Assembly (NCBI GenBank): GCA_009926245.1
Contig: RFPG01000066.1
Span: 1-7,024, forward strand
Direction: 5' to 3'
Length of the DNA: 7,024 nt
Source of the DNA: Sphingobacteriia bacterium
GTDB lineage: Bacteria; Bacteroidota; Bacteroidia; UBA7662
Made by a program: the position numbers and the translations under genes. Below the pieces are notes generated by a model that saw only the letters and a list, made by a program, of their open reading frames with translations, was not told the origin of the DNA and made no database searches. Position 1 is the first letter of the stretch; the number at the start of each line of letters is the position of its first letter. Below, piece after piece: positions 1 to 7,024 of this stretch.

Positions 1-391
1 TCTGCAGGCCTTGTTTGCGAAGCATTTCACCGCAGGCATCACCGCTTTCGGCCAGGCCCATCAAAAGGTGTTCCGTGCCGATATAGCGATCCCCCATGGA
101 TTCTCGGTGGAATTGAGCGCGTACCAAGGCTTGATTGGCCCCGGCGTCCAGGGTGTTTTGGGCTTTTGGACTCTTGGCTAAATTTTGGAGGAGGCCCCGA
201 TTGAGTTGGCGTATCCGATCGGTATCGATTTTCAATTCCCGTCCAATGCTAAGCAGCCAAGGGCGGTCCACCTCAAACAAGGCCTCCAGCAGGTGGGGGG
301 TCTGCACATACCCGTGTTTTTCTTGGTCCACGGTTTGCAAGGCCAATTGCAGGCATTGCTGAACGTGATCGGTCATGGCGGGGTTATTCAT
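1..391 (-). CDS. clpB: ClpB-like chaperone ATPase, N-terminal part (runs off left edge)
   Basis: Only the first 130 codons are present; the gene continues past base 1. The translation begins MNNPAMTDHVQQCLQLALQT and is a double Clp N-terminal repeat. The first repeat covers about residues 9-70 (HGYVQTPHLLEALFEVDRPW) and the second about 82-130 (GDRYIGTEHLLMGLAESG). In this family the N domain precedes two AAA+ modules and helps bind substrate; ClpB works with DnaK/DnaJ in the cytoplasm to pull apart aggregates. The lead helix, the LLEALFEVD segment and the LAKSPKA linker resemble ClpB. The YIGTEHLL motif also occurs in ClpC and ClpA, so these remain alternatives, because the AAA+ modules and the ClpB middle coiled coil lie outside the window. 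The ATG at base 391 is preferred over the ATG at 376: a weak AAAGGA lies 11 nt upstream of 391, and nothing comparable precedes 376. The gene is divergent from rpsA, with 244 bp between the start codons. Confidence 0.78.
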   Translation of the reverse strand, partial: MNNPAMTDHVQQCLQLALQTVDQEKHGYVQTPHLLEALFEVDRPWLLSIGRELKIDTDRIRQLNRGLLQNLAKSPKAQNTLDAGANQALVRAQFHRESMGDRYIGTEHLLMGLAESGDACGEMLRKQGLQ

Positions 392-466
392 AGCGGGAGG
401 GTTCCTTTGCCATGGATGGAATCAAGAATTCCGCCAAACCCCGGCGCGCTCCTCCAACCACCCGTC

Positions 467-513
467 TCAAGACAAATTGTCTCAAAAACAGGCATAAATC
501 AAGACATTTTGAC
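467..513. repeat. Two copies of a 15-bp motif, TCAAGACAwwTTGwC, spaced 32 bp
   Basis: On the plus strand, TCAAGACAAATTGTC (467-481) and TCAAGACATTTTGAC (499-513) match at 12 of 15 positions and start 32 bp apart, close to three helical turns. The first copy also contains a 13-bp palindrome at 470-482 (AGACAA-A-TTGTCT), overlapped by GTCT-CA-AGAC at 464-473. The second copy has a shorter symmetry, TCAA-N6-TTGA (499-512). The pair lies 76 to 122 bp upstream of the clpB start and 123 to 169 bp upstream of rpsA. Repeated, partly symmetric boxes at helical spacing between divergent genes suggest a transcription factor site, perhaps for a stress regulator acting on clpB. This is an inference: the motif does not match CIRCE or HAIR as I know them. 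Confidence 0.5.
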
Positions 514-544
514 ATCACGCGGGCTGTGCTAGGGAATCCCATAT

Positions 545-558
545 CCCAATAAATTGGG
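545..558. promoter_or_regulatory. 14-bp inverted repeat upstream of rpsA, possible operator
   Basis: CCCAAT-AA-ATTGGG has perfect 6-bp arms around a 2-bp centre. If rpsA starts from the -7 element at 590-597, its centre lies roughly 50 bp upstream of the transcription start, a usual place for a regulator to bind. A 2-nt gap is too tight for a good RNA hairpin, so a DNA-binding site is the likelier reading. No known regulator is recognised from the sequence. Confidence 0.4.
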
Positions 559-589
559 CTAGAGGTGGTTAAACTTGCCCCAAAAGGGT

Positions 590-597
590 TAGATTTG
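590..597 (+). promoter_or_regulatory. Candidate Bacteroidota-type -7 promoter element for rpsA
   Basis: TAGATTTG matches the Bacteroidota primary sigma factor -7 consensus TAnnTTTG exactly. It would place the transcription start near base 602-606 and give a short leader of about 30 nt containing the ribosome binding site. No clear TTTG-type -33 element is seen about 20 bp upstream, where the sequence is GGTGGTT, so the promoter is only partly supported. Confidence 0.42.
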
Positions 598-617
598 CGC
601 TCGCTTTGAAAAAAAGC

Positions 618-625
618 AGGAAGGA
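618..625 (+). promoter_or_regulatory. Strong Shine-Dalgarno sequence of rpsA
   Basis: AGGAAGGA ends 10 nt before the ATG at 636 and supports that start. Strong Shine-Dalgarno sequences are uncommon in Bacteroidota, whose ribosomes generally initiate without them, so its presence on a ribosomal protein gene is notable. Confidence 0.75.
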
Positions 626-635
626 AACCAATTAA

Positions 636-2510
636 ATGACTGAAAACCAAGCAACAACCCCCAAAACGACCCACGTCGCTCCCCCGACCGATTTCGATTG
701 GTCCGCCGGTTCCGGCAAATTCGGCACCTATTCATCCGAAGAACGCCAGCGGATGGAGTCATTGTACAATGTCAGCCTCACCACCGTTCAGAGCAACGAG
801 GTGGTCAAAGCGGTGGTAGCCGGGATCTCCGAAAGGGATGTCATTCTCAATATTGGTTTCAAATCCGACGGAATGGTTCCACGTTCCGAATTCCGCGATA
901 TTCCCAACCTAAGTGTTGGGGATGAAGTGGAGGTTTTGATCATCAACCGGGAGGATAGCAATGGTCATTTGTTGCTTTCCCGCAAAGCGGCCCGCATTAT
1001 GAATGCCTGGGAGCGCATTGTTAAATCCCACGAAGAAGACTTGGTGATTCAGGGCAAGGTGAAATCCCGGACCAAAGGAGGTCTCGTTGTCGAAATTGAT
1101 GGCATCGAAACCTTTTTGCCAGGATCGCAGATCGATGTCAAGCCGGTCCGTGATTACGACCAATACGTTGGCAAAACCATGGAATTCAAGGTGGTCAAGA
1201 TTAATCCGGTCTTGCGCAATGCCGTTGTTTCCCACAAGATTTTGATTGAAAGCGATATCGAGGCCCAGAAGGTAGAGATTATGAGCCGGATGGAGAAAGG
1301 CCAGGTCCTCGAAGGAACCATCAAGAACATGACCGACTTCGGCGTCTTCGTCGATTTGGGTGGTGTCGATGGTTTATTGCACATTACCGATATGAGCTGG
1401 GGCCGCATTAGCCACCCCTCCGAATTGGTTAAATTGGACGACAAAGTCCAGGTCGTGGTCATTGACTTTGACGACGAGCGCAAGCGGATCAGCCTGGGCA
1501 TGAAGCAATTGACTCCTCATCCATGGGAGGCTTCCACCGCTGGCTTGGAAGCTGGTTCCATTGTGGAGGGCAGGGTTGTTACCGTGGCTGATTACGGCGC
1601 ATTCCTGGAGATTGCTCCTGGTGTCGAAGGTTTGGTCCACGTTTCAGAAATGAGCTGGTCACAGCATTTGCGCAATCCCCAGGATTTCATCAAGCAAGGG
1701 GATACCGTCAAGGCTGTTATTCTTTCCATTGACAAAGAGGACCGCAAAATGTCCTTGGGCATGAAGCAATTGACTCAAGATCCTTGGATCACCATCCGCG
1801 AAAAGTTCCCTGTTGGAACGCGTCTCAGCGGTCGGGTTCGCAATTTGACCAATTTTGGTCTTTTTGTAGAACTAGGAGAAGGTGTGGACGGCCTCGTGCA
1901 CGTTAGCGATCTTTCTTGGACCAAAAAAATCAACCACCCTTCGGAATTTGTCAAGAAGGATCAGATGTTGGACGTTATTGTTTTGGAAATCGATACCGAA
2001 GCTCGTCGTCTCAGCCTGGGCCACAAGCAATTGGAAGAAAACCCATGGGATACCTTTGCCACCATCTTCTTTGAAAATTCGGTTCACCAGGGCACCATTG
2101 TCAGCGTGGACGATAAAGGGGGCATGGTTCAATTTGCCTACGGGGTAGAAGCCTTTGTTCCCAAAAAGCAAATGCTACAGGCCGACAACAAGTCTCTCAA
2201 AGTAGAGGACAAGGCGGACTTCAAGATCATCGAGTTCAACAAGGAGAACCGTCGCATTGTGGCATCCCATGCCCGCACTTGGCAGGAAACCAAAGACAAG
2301 GAAAAAGCCGGTGAGGAAAAAGAAGTGGCTCGTTATCAGGCCAAGGCTCAGCAGGATTCGGCTGATTCCGGTATCATGGGCGAGTTGAGCGCTCTTTCCG
2401 ATCTGCGTGATCAGATTTTGGAAGGCGAAAAGAAAGCGGCCCGCGAAGCCATGCGCAAGCTGGAAAGCGAGCAGGATGCACCCGAGCAGGGCAACGCCCC
2501 CACGGAGTAA
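636..2510 (+). CDS. rpsA: 30S ribosomal protein S1
   Basis: This complete 624-residue protein is the large mRNA-binding protein of the small ribosomal subunit, which helps recruit and unfold mRNA at initiation. Six S1 (OB-fold) domains can be seen, at about residues 52-117, 135-201, 221-289, 306-376, 392-463 and 481-546. Domains 3 to 5 are the most canonical, with repeated signatures of the type DFGVFVDLGGVDGLLHITDMSW and RISLGMKQL. Domains 1, 2 and 6 are more divergent, as usual for this family. The ends are low-complexity: a Thr/Pro/acidic lead (DFDWSAGSGKFGTYSSEER) and a Lys/Glu/Ala-rich tail from about residue 549. The lead, the SQIDVKPVRDYD segment and the KQLEENPWDTF segment closely recall Bacteroidota S1. 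The start follows a strong Shine-Dalgarno sequence, and the TAA stop is followed by an intrinsic terminator 19 nt later. The gene is probably monocistronic. Confidence 0.97.
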   Translation: MTENQATTPKTTHVAPPTDFDWSAGSGKFGTYSSEERQRMESLYNVSLTTVQSNEVVKAVVAGISERDVILNIGFKSDGMVPRSEFRDIPNLSVGDEVEVLIINREDSNGHLLLSRKAARIMNAWERIVKSHEEDLVIQGKVKSRTKGGLVVEIDGIETFLPGSQIDVKPVRDYDQYVGKTMEFKVVKINPVLRNAVVSHKILIESDIEAQKVEIMSRMEKGQVLEGTIKNMTDFGVFVDLGGVDGLLHITDMSWGRISHPSELVKLDDKVQVVVIDFDDERKRISLGMKQLTPHPWEASTAGLEAGSIVEGRVVTVADYGAFLEIAPGVEGLVHVSEMSWSQHLRNPQDFIKQGDTVKAVILSIDKEDRKMSLGMKQLTQDPWITIREKFPVGTRLSGRVRNLTNFGLFVELGEGVDGLVHVSDLSWTKKINHPSEFVKKDQMLDVIVLEIDTEARRLSLGHKQLEENPWDTFATIFFENSVHQGTIVSVDDKGGMVQFAYGVEAFVPKKQMLQADNKSLKVEDKADFKIIEFNKENRRIVASHARTWQETKDKEKAGEEKEVARYQAKAQQDSADSGIMGELSALSDLRDQILEGEKKAAREAMRKLESEQDAPEQGNAPTE

Positions 2511-2529
2511 TCCCCAGCGCAATGATTGC

Positions 2530-2559
2530 AAAGGCCCGGTTTTCACCGGGCCTTTTTTT
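2530..2559 (+). terminator. Rho-independent terminator of rpsA
   Basis: An 11-bp perfect stem (2530-2540 pairing with 2545-2555) encloses a 4-nt loop (TTTC) and runs into a 7-nt T tract at 2553-2559. It begins 19 nt after the rpsA stop. Read on the minus strand, the same hairpin lies 10 nt past the tamB-like stop at 2566, but only three T follow it before GCAATC. It may therefore also end the opposing transcript, though less efficiently. Confidence 0.93.
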
Positions 2560-2565
2560 ATGGCT

Positions 2566-5500
2566 TCACTTGGGGTTTGGAACGGGTTTGGAACGACGGC
2601 TTCGGAACAATTCGCCCCAGCGGTCAAAGTTGCGGTTGTAACTCAGGCCTATTCCCTGCCTGTAGTTCAACGTTTGGTTGAAAAGGATTCGATCATCCAC
2701 CCGGTTAAATGCCCTGGCCCGAACCGAGCCGTTGGGATTGATGAGGTATTCCATTTGGATTTCGCCCGCCATGTTTTGAGCGTTGATCTGCAGGCTGTTG
2801 CCCATGGCAAGGTTGCCGTCGATCACCAGGCGGTTGTTAAAGAGACTGGTATTTAGGGCCACATTGAGGTCCCGGCGATTGCTGTCGGTCAGGCTGTTGG
2901 AACCGCTGCCGCTGCCCAAAAGTCCGGTGCCCAAATCCCCTCGGTAATTGATACCCAGGTTGACCCCTCCCAGGGAGTTGGAAAGCAAGTTGCTGAGTCG
3001 GTTGGTCAGCAATTCCGTGACCGAATTAAAGGCCGTGGCGCCTGTGCTTAGGCCCAAATTAGCCGCGTTAATGTTTTCGGTGGGAATAAACTGTCCGGAG
3101 ACCATCAGTCCCAAAACCTGGTTATTCAATTCCTGTTCGTTGTTGTTGATTCGGGTTAATTGTTGAGCCAGGACATCGTTGGGATCCGCCATGTTGATGG
3201 TGGGCAGTTGAAGTTGGAACTTAACCTCCGGGTTGAGCACGGGCCCGGTGAGGTTCAGTTGGGTTTGGACGGGCAGCATGTTCCGGCGGTCGTTTTGAGC
3301 TCTGGAGCTCCCCAAAAGGTTTTGGACCGAGGCCCGTTGATTGTACACCGCCTGGATGTTCATGACCCCTTCGTAGGGGTCACCGTTCCAGTCGATGCGG
3401 CCGCCGTTGTTGATTTTGAAATTCTTGCTGGCAATGTTCCCGAGGTTAAAGGAGTAATCTCCTTTGGTGAATACATAGTTTCCCGATAGGTTCAAATTGC
3501 CTTCTTGGCTAAGCGTGAGGTCCAGGGTTCCGTTCCCGTATCCCTTGATTTGATCCCCATAGCGCCGGTCCAACAACAGGGTCACTTCGGATTCTGGGGT
3601 GAGAACCAGCGAAAGCTGGAGGTCCAAACCCCGCAGGGCCATAACATCCGTATTCGCGCCATTAGCGGATGGGGACGTATCCGGGTCAAGCTCGGCAAAA
3701 CGAATAAAGTCGTAACGGCTTTCCTCGTCCAGGTCGTCCAAGGGGATGATGAGACGGCTGCCTTTTTGGGCCTGGGCCCGGACCTGGATGCTGGTGAGGT
3801 ATTCATCCCCCGAAATCACGGCATTTCCATTGACCCGGCCCAGCCCGTAATAATAATCCCCGCTGACCAGACGGGGCTCGTTAAGAACCCGGAGATTACG
3901 GACGCTGTCCAAAGTGAAGCGGTAGGTCCAATCCCTAAATCGGCGATGATTGACTGTTCCTTTGACCCAAGCCGTGCCGAAGTCGGCGTCACGGACGGGG
4001 TTGCCTCCAAAAATATAGCCGTCGGGTGTCACCAAAACGGTGTCTTGGATCCAATAGGTGCTTTTGAGCGAAGGCAGGTAAAGTCGTCCGCTGTCCATGA
4101 CCAAGTAGCCGGACATTTCGGGGTGGGTCAGCCCTCCCTTCACCTGAACGACGGCCCGGGCGTTACCACGAATGCTATCCAAGTGGGGAAGCAAAACCAG
4201 CTCCAACAATTGGAGCGGTGCCCGTTGCAGGCGCAAATCCAGCTCGCATGGAAGGTCGCCTTGATCGGTTTGGACCCAACCGGCCACCGAGGCCAGGTCT
4301 ACATCGCGATCTTGGAGACGTGCATTGACGAGAAGACGGTTGATTTCGGGCTGAAATTCGGATTGAAGGCGCAAAATGCCCAAGGGGAGGCTGTCCATTC
4401 GGAGGTTACTGACGACGAGGTCCCCGCTCAGGTTGGGGCTTTCCAAAAGCCCATCTCCGGTGACCTGGCCGTTGATGGTGCCATCAAGCCATCCCGTGCC
4501 CTGCCCTGTCAGGGCCAGGACCTGGTCCGCATCCACATTGATCAAGTCCAGCTGGATTAGGTCCCCGCGGTCTTTGGATAAAAGGCCATCCAAACGCAAT
4601 TGGGAAGGGCCGCTTTGGAGATGGATGGTTTCCAGGGCCCAGACACCTCCGGACTTTTGGATGAATCCACCGGGCAAGGCCTTCCAATTCTGTTGGCGAG
4701 ATCGGAACCGAAGGCTGTCCACGGCCAAAGACCAAAGGCTATCCTTTTCCATCAGGGTACCTTTGAAATGCGCAAAGTCACCGGTCTTGGCACTGCGCCC
4801 ATTGAGTGCCAGGGTCGAGGTGGAACCGTTGCGAATTTGACGGTATTCAATGCGGTCGAGCAGAGATCCACGGTCCAGTTCCAGGCTGTCCAAGGTGCCC
4901 TGCACCAAGAGATGATTTCCCAAGTATTCGGATTGAAGGGAGATTTTTTGGGCAGCCCATGCATCCCATCCCAATCGACCGATGGATAAGCGCAGGCCTT
5001 TGTTGAGTGGGCTGGACCAATTGACATAGCCTTGAATTTCTTCGGCTTGCAAGGGGTCGCTGACCTTGAGGAAGGGGAGGTAGTCCCCTAGATTTCCGAT
5101 TCGTCCGTAGGCCCAAAAAGGAATATCTTGATCTCGTAACAACGTGTCAGCCAACAAAAAACGTCCTATTTGATTAAGTACAGAATCAATCTGTGTCCAC
5201 CGCTCCAGCCCCATGGTCTGCAGGCTGTCGTTGTTGATTTGCAGGGTGCTTTGGGTCCGGGATCCTTGCCCCGAAAAAACCACTTTGGCCTGATCCAGAA
5301 CCAAGGCATGGGAAGGGCAGGAGAGCCCGCCTTCCTTCAGGGTCCATTCCAACCAAGGCACATCGTCTGGGTTGTTGGCGTTCGGTGTTTGGGGATTTTG
5401 GGGCTGGTAGGACAAGTCAAAGGTCCCTCGGGCTCTTAATCCATCGCACCACCCGGGCAGGGCCGGGAAGGCCAGGTCCATTTGCCCTTGGGCACTGCAG

Positions 5501-7024
5501 GCCGCCCATCCATGGGGCCCTCTTCGGGCCGAAAATTCGGCCGCTAAGGGATTGGAAGGGTCCGACAAGTTGATTTGGCCTGCCAAGTGGCCTTTATTCC
5601 AAGCGACATCCCCCTCCAAGAGTTGATACGGTAGCCCATCCCAACGCAGGGTATCCAAACGCAGGGTGGCACTGGCCGATTCCTTGGAGTCCCATCGCCA
5701 ACGGAGGTTAAGATTGGCTAGCTCCAAAGGTGTATTCAGAGGTTCCGGAACTTGGTAATGGCTGCAAAACAAGTTCCCCGACCATTGCTGAAATTTGGCG
5801 TCGGAACGGGCATCCAGACTCAATGAATCGGATTGGATACGCCAATTGGAACGAAGGTTGAGGCCATTAGATTGAAGTGATACTTGACCCTTGCTATTCC
5901 ATCCTTGGCGAAGATCCGCGTACCGGTTCAAGGTGCCCGGGTCGTTTGCCAGGTTTTGGTTTTTGAGGAGCAAGGAGAGGGTGGTCAGCAATCGATTCGC
6001 GGAAGATTCCCAACCTGTCGCGGCGGTTACGGACCAATCCAGCAGACCCAGGGGAGGGCCTTGGCTTACCGTATTCGATTGGCCCGTGGTTGCATGGGGC
6101 TGGTACCATCCGTGGAAGGCGGCGGTGAGAACTTGATCCAGCCGCAGGTTGGCTCCCCAAACCTGGATCCGGTCGCCATTCCAACTGGCTTTGGGAAGGG
6201 CCAGGGTCCACCCCAGGTCAGGGGCAGGGCTTGGGAGCAAGGCCGAGAGAATTTGATTCGAGGTGCTTAAACGCAGGTCGGTTATCTGGATTTCGGGATG
6301 CTGGGGCTTGGCAAAGCGTTGCCAGGTCACCTGACCCAAATCCAATTGGAGGTCCGGATGATTCAGCAAAAGACCGCGGCCTTTCACAAGTCCGGTCCCG
6401 CCTTGAAGCCGAACCTTGAGACCCGCCATCCCGGTCTGAAGCGGCCATCCTAGCAGCGTCTGGAGGTTGAGGGTCCATCGGTCTTGGTTGATTCGCAATC
6501 GCTTGATTTCAAAATCTCGGACCTGGTAAACCCCGTCCAAGGAGCGATCCCCCAGGTTGCCCAGCGATTGAACGTTGGCCTGGAGTTGACGTAGGTTTAG
6601 TTGGTTCAGGTTAAGCTTGAGCGACCCCTTGCCACCCCCGGATGACCGTGGCAGGCCGGCCCAAAAGGCATCCCAATTGGTTGCCGTAGCGGAGGCCGTT
6701 CCGGGCCGACCGATGATGTTCAAAACCACGGTGTCGATTTCCAGTAGCCTGAGGTGATGGGTGCCGCCTGCCAGATCCAGGTGTCGCCATTGCAGCGAAA
6801 CACGATGAATGCGGGCCAGGGTATCCGACCCCTTCCCTAACAGAACCAAGCCCTCCAATCGCAGGGATTTCCACCCTGCCGAGACCCTTTCCACCTGCAC
6901 CCGACTGCCCAGGGTCGAAGTCAAAAACGCGGACAGGAGGCGGGGCGCCGTGGCCCATAGTCCCCATCCCAATCCCAAAACCAAAGCGATCCCAATCCCA
7001 AGGCCCAAGCCGGGCCGGCGACGG
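2566..7024 (-). CDS. tamB: TamB-family translocation and assembly module protein (5' end beyond right edge)
   Basis: About 1,485 codons are visible, ending in TGA at 2566-2568. The visible N-terminus reads RRRPG followed by a hydrophobic stretch (LGLGIGIALVLGLGWGLW, about residues 6-23), which is a positive-inside inner-membrane anchor. A long region of repeated short beta-strand segments follows (about residues 35-1000), as expected for the AsmA/TamB elongated beta-groove that bridges the periplasm. The C-terminal TamB domain (DUF490) covers about the last 450-480 residues. It includes IDWNGDPYEG near residue 1210, a hallmark of the family, and a terminal strand GIGLSYNRNFDRW. TamB proteins act with an Omp85 protein in outer-membrane protein assembly and are implicated in phospholipid transport between membranes. 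The size suits Bacteroidota TamB. A TTG at 7008 would give a 1,480-residue protein, but it lies within the anchor and the frame is open to 7024, so the true start is outside. The gene converges on rpsA with 55 bp between the stops. No Omp85 partner gene is visible. Confidence 0.9.
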   Translation of the reverse strand, partial: RRRPGLGLGIGIALVLGLGWGLWATAPRLLSAFLTSTLGSRVQVERVSAGWKSLRLEGLVLLGKGSDTLARIHRVSLQWRHLDLAGGTHHLRLLEIDTVVLNIIGRPGTASATATNWDAFWAGLPRSSGGGKGSLKLNLNQLNLRQLQANVQSLGNLGDRSLDGVYQVRDFEIKRLRINQDRWTLNLQTLLGWPLQTGMAGLKVRLQGGTGLVKGRGLLLNHPDLQLDLGQVTWQRFAKPQHPEIQITDLRLSTSNQILSALLPSPAPDLGWTLALPKASWNGDRIQVWGANLRLDQVLTAAFHGWYQPHATTGQSNTVSQGPPLGLLDWSVTAATGWESSANRLLTTLSLLLKNQNLANDPGTLNRYADLRQGWNSKGQVSLQSNGLNLRSNWRIQSDSLSLDARSDAKFQQWSGNLFCSHYQVPEPLNTPLELANLNLRWRWDSKESASATLRLDTLRWDGLPYQLLEGDVAWNKGHLAGQINLSDPSNPLAAEFSARRGPHGWAACSAQGQMDLAFPALPGWCDGLRARGTFDLSYQPQNPQTPNANNPDDVPWLEWTLKEGGLSCPSHALVLDQAKVVFSGQGSRTQSTLQINNDSLQTMGLERWTQIDSVLNQIGRFLLADTLLRDQDIPFWAYGRIGNLGDYLPFLKVSDPLQAEEIQGYVNWSSPLNKGLRLSIGRLGWDAWAAQKISLQSEYLGNHLLVQGTLDSLELDRGSLLDRIEYRQIRNGSTSTLALNGRSAKTGDFAHFKGTLMEKDSLWSLAVDSLRFRSRQQNWKALPGGFIQKSGGVWALETIHLQSGPSQLRLDGLLSKDRGDLIQLDLINVDADQVLALTGQGTGWLDGTINGQVTGDGLLESPNLSGDLVVSNLRMDSLPLGILRLQSEFQPEINRLLVNARLQDRDVDLASVAGWVQTDQGDLPCELDLRLQRAPLQLLELVLLPHLDSIRGNARAVVQVKGGLTHPEMSGYLVMDSGRLYLPSLKSTYWIQDTVLVTPDGYIFGGNPVRDADFGTAWVKGTVNHRRFRDWTYRFTLDSVRNLRVLNEPRLVSGDYYYGLGRVNGNAVISGDEYLTSIQVRAQAQKGSRLIIPLDDLDEESRYDFIRFAELDPDTSPSANGANTDVMALRGLDLQLSLVLTPESEVTLLLDRRYGDQIKGYGNGTLDLTLSQEGNLNLSGNYVFTKGDYSFNLGNIASKNFKINNGGRIDWNGDPYEGVMNIQAVYNQRASVQNLLGSSRAQNDRRNMLPVQTQLNLTGPVLNPEVKFQLQLPTINMADPNDVLAQQLTRINNNEQELNNQVLGLMVSGQFIPTENINAANLGLSTGATAFNSVTELLTNRLSNLLSNSLGGVNLGINYRGDLGTGLLGSGSGSNSLTDSNRRDLNVALNTSLFNNRLVIDGNLAMGNSLQINAQNMAGEIQMEYLINPNGSVRARAFNRVDDRILFNQTLNYRQGIGLSYNRNFDRWGELFRSRRSKPVPNPK

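Noticed and set aside
509..535. TTGACA at 509-514 as a sigma-70 type -35 box for rpsA
   Set aside because: No acceptable -10 follows: at 17 bp spacing the sequence is GGGAAT, and at 15 bp it is TAGGGA. TTGAC is also part of the second copy of the repeated motif, and a better Bacteroidota -7 element exists at 590-597.
392..540. A clpB promoter on the minus strand
   Set aside because: No TAnnTTTG -7 element with a -33 partner and no convincing sigma-70 or sigma-32 type pair was found; the nearest candidates (ACAATTTG, GGGGTTTG) mismatch at the key TA. The promoter must exist but cannot be placed from sequence alone.
532..540. Short palindrome GGGA-A-TCCC
   Set aside because: The arms are only 4 bp, well within chance for a sequence of this composition.
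384..674. 96-codon minus-strand frame across the intergenic region and the rpsA start
   Set aside because: It overlaps the end of clpB, the rpsA promoter region and the rpsA start, has low-complexity content with no recognisable family, and no ribosome binding site was seen.
2175..2856. Minus-strand frame 2175-2627 and plus-strand frame 2407-2856, each about 150 codons, spanning the terminator
   Set aside because: Both read through the hairpin and overlap well-supported genes (rpsA, tamB) in other frames; their translations resemble no family.
2566..7024. A novel giant surface protein or adhesin instead of TamB
   Set aside because: The membrane anchor, the long beta-rich body, the IDWNGDP motif and the C-terminal strand all match the TamB family, and the length is normal for Bacteroidota.

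Overview
The window looks like ordinary core chromosome from a member of the Bacteroidota (FCB group). The evidence is a ribosomal protein S1 of the Bacteroidota type (six S1 domains, acidic N-terminal lead, charged C-terminal tail) and a roughly 1,500-residue TamB-family protein with the C-terminal motifs usual in that group. G+C looks to be in the mid-50s per cent by eye, fairly high for many Bacteroidota. No phylum-specific marker beyond these proteins is visible, so the assignment is an inference. There are no tRNA or rRNA genes, CRISPR arrays, insertion sequences or signs of recent transfer.

Layout, left to right. Bases 1-391 (minus strand) hold the first 130 codons of a Clp-family AAA+ ATPase, most likely the disaggregase ClpB, which runs off the left edge. 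Bases 392-635 are a divergent intergenic region. It holds two copies of a 15-bp motif 32 bp apart, a 14-bp inverted repeat, a Bacteroidota-type -7 promoter element and a strong Shine-Dalgarno sequence for the next gene. Bases 636-2510 (plus strand) are rpsA, complete. Bases 2511-2565 hold a strong intrinsic terminator between two convergent genes. Bases 2566-7024 (minus strand) are a tamB-like gene that is complete at its 3' end and runs off the right edge at its 5' end. The apparent start at 7008 is a TTG codon inside the membrane anchor, and the frame stays open upstream through an arginine cluster.

The three genes serve protein homeostasis, translation and envelope biogenesis. They are probably three separate transcription units: clpB and rpsA diverge, and rpsA and tamB converge on a shared terminator region. 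I found no convincing undescribed system. The points most worth a second look are the repeated motif between clpB and rpsA, the inverted repeat upstream of the probable rpsA promoter, the strong Shine-Dalgarno sequence on rpsA (unusual if this is a Bacteroidota), and the unresolved true start of tamB.
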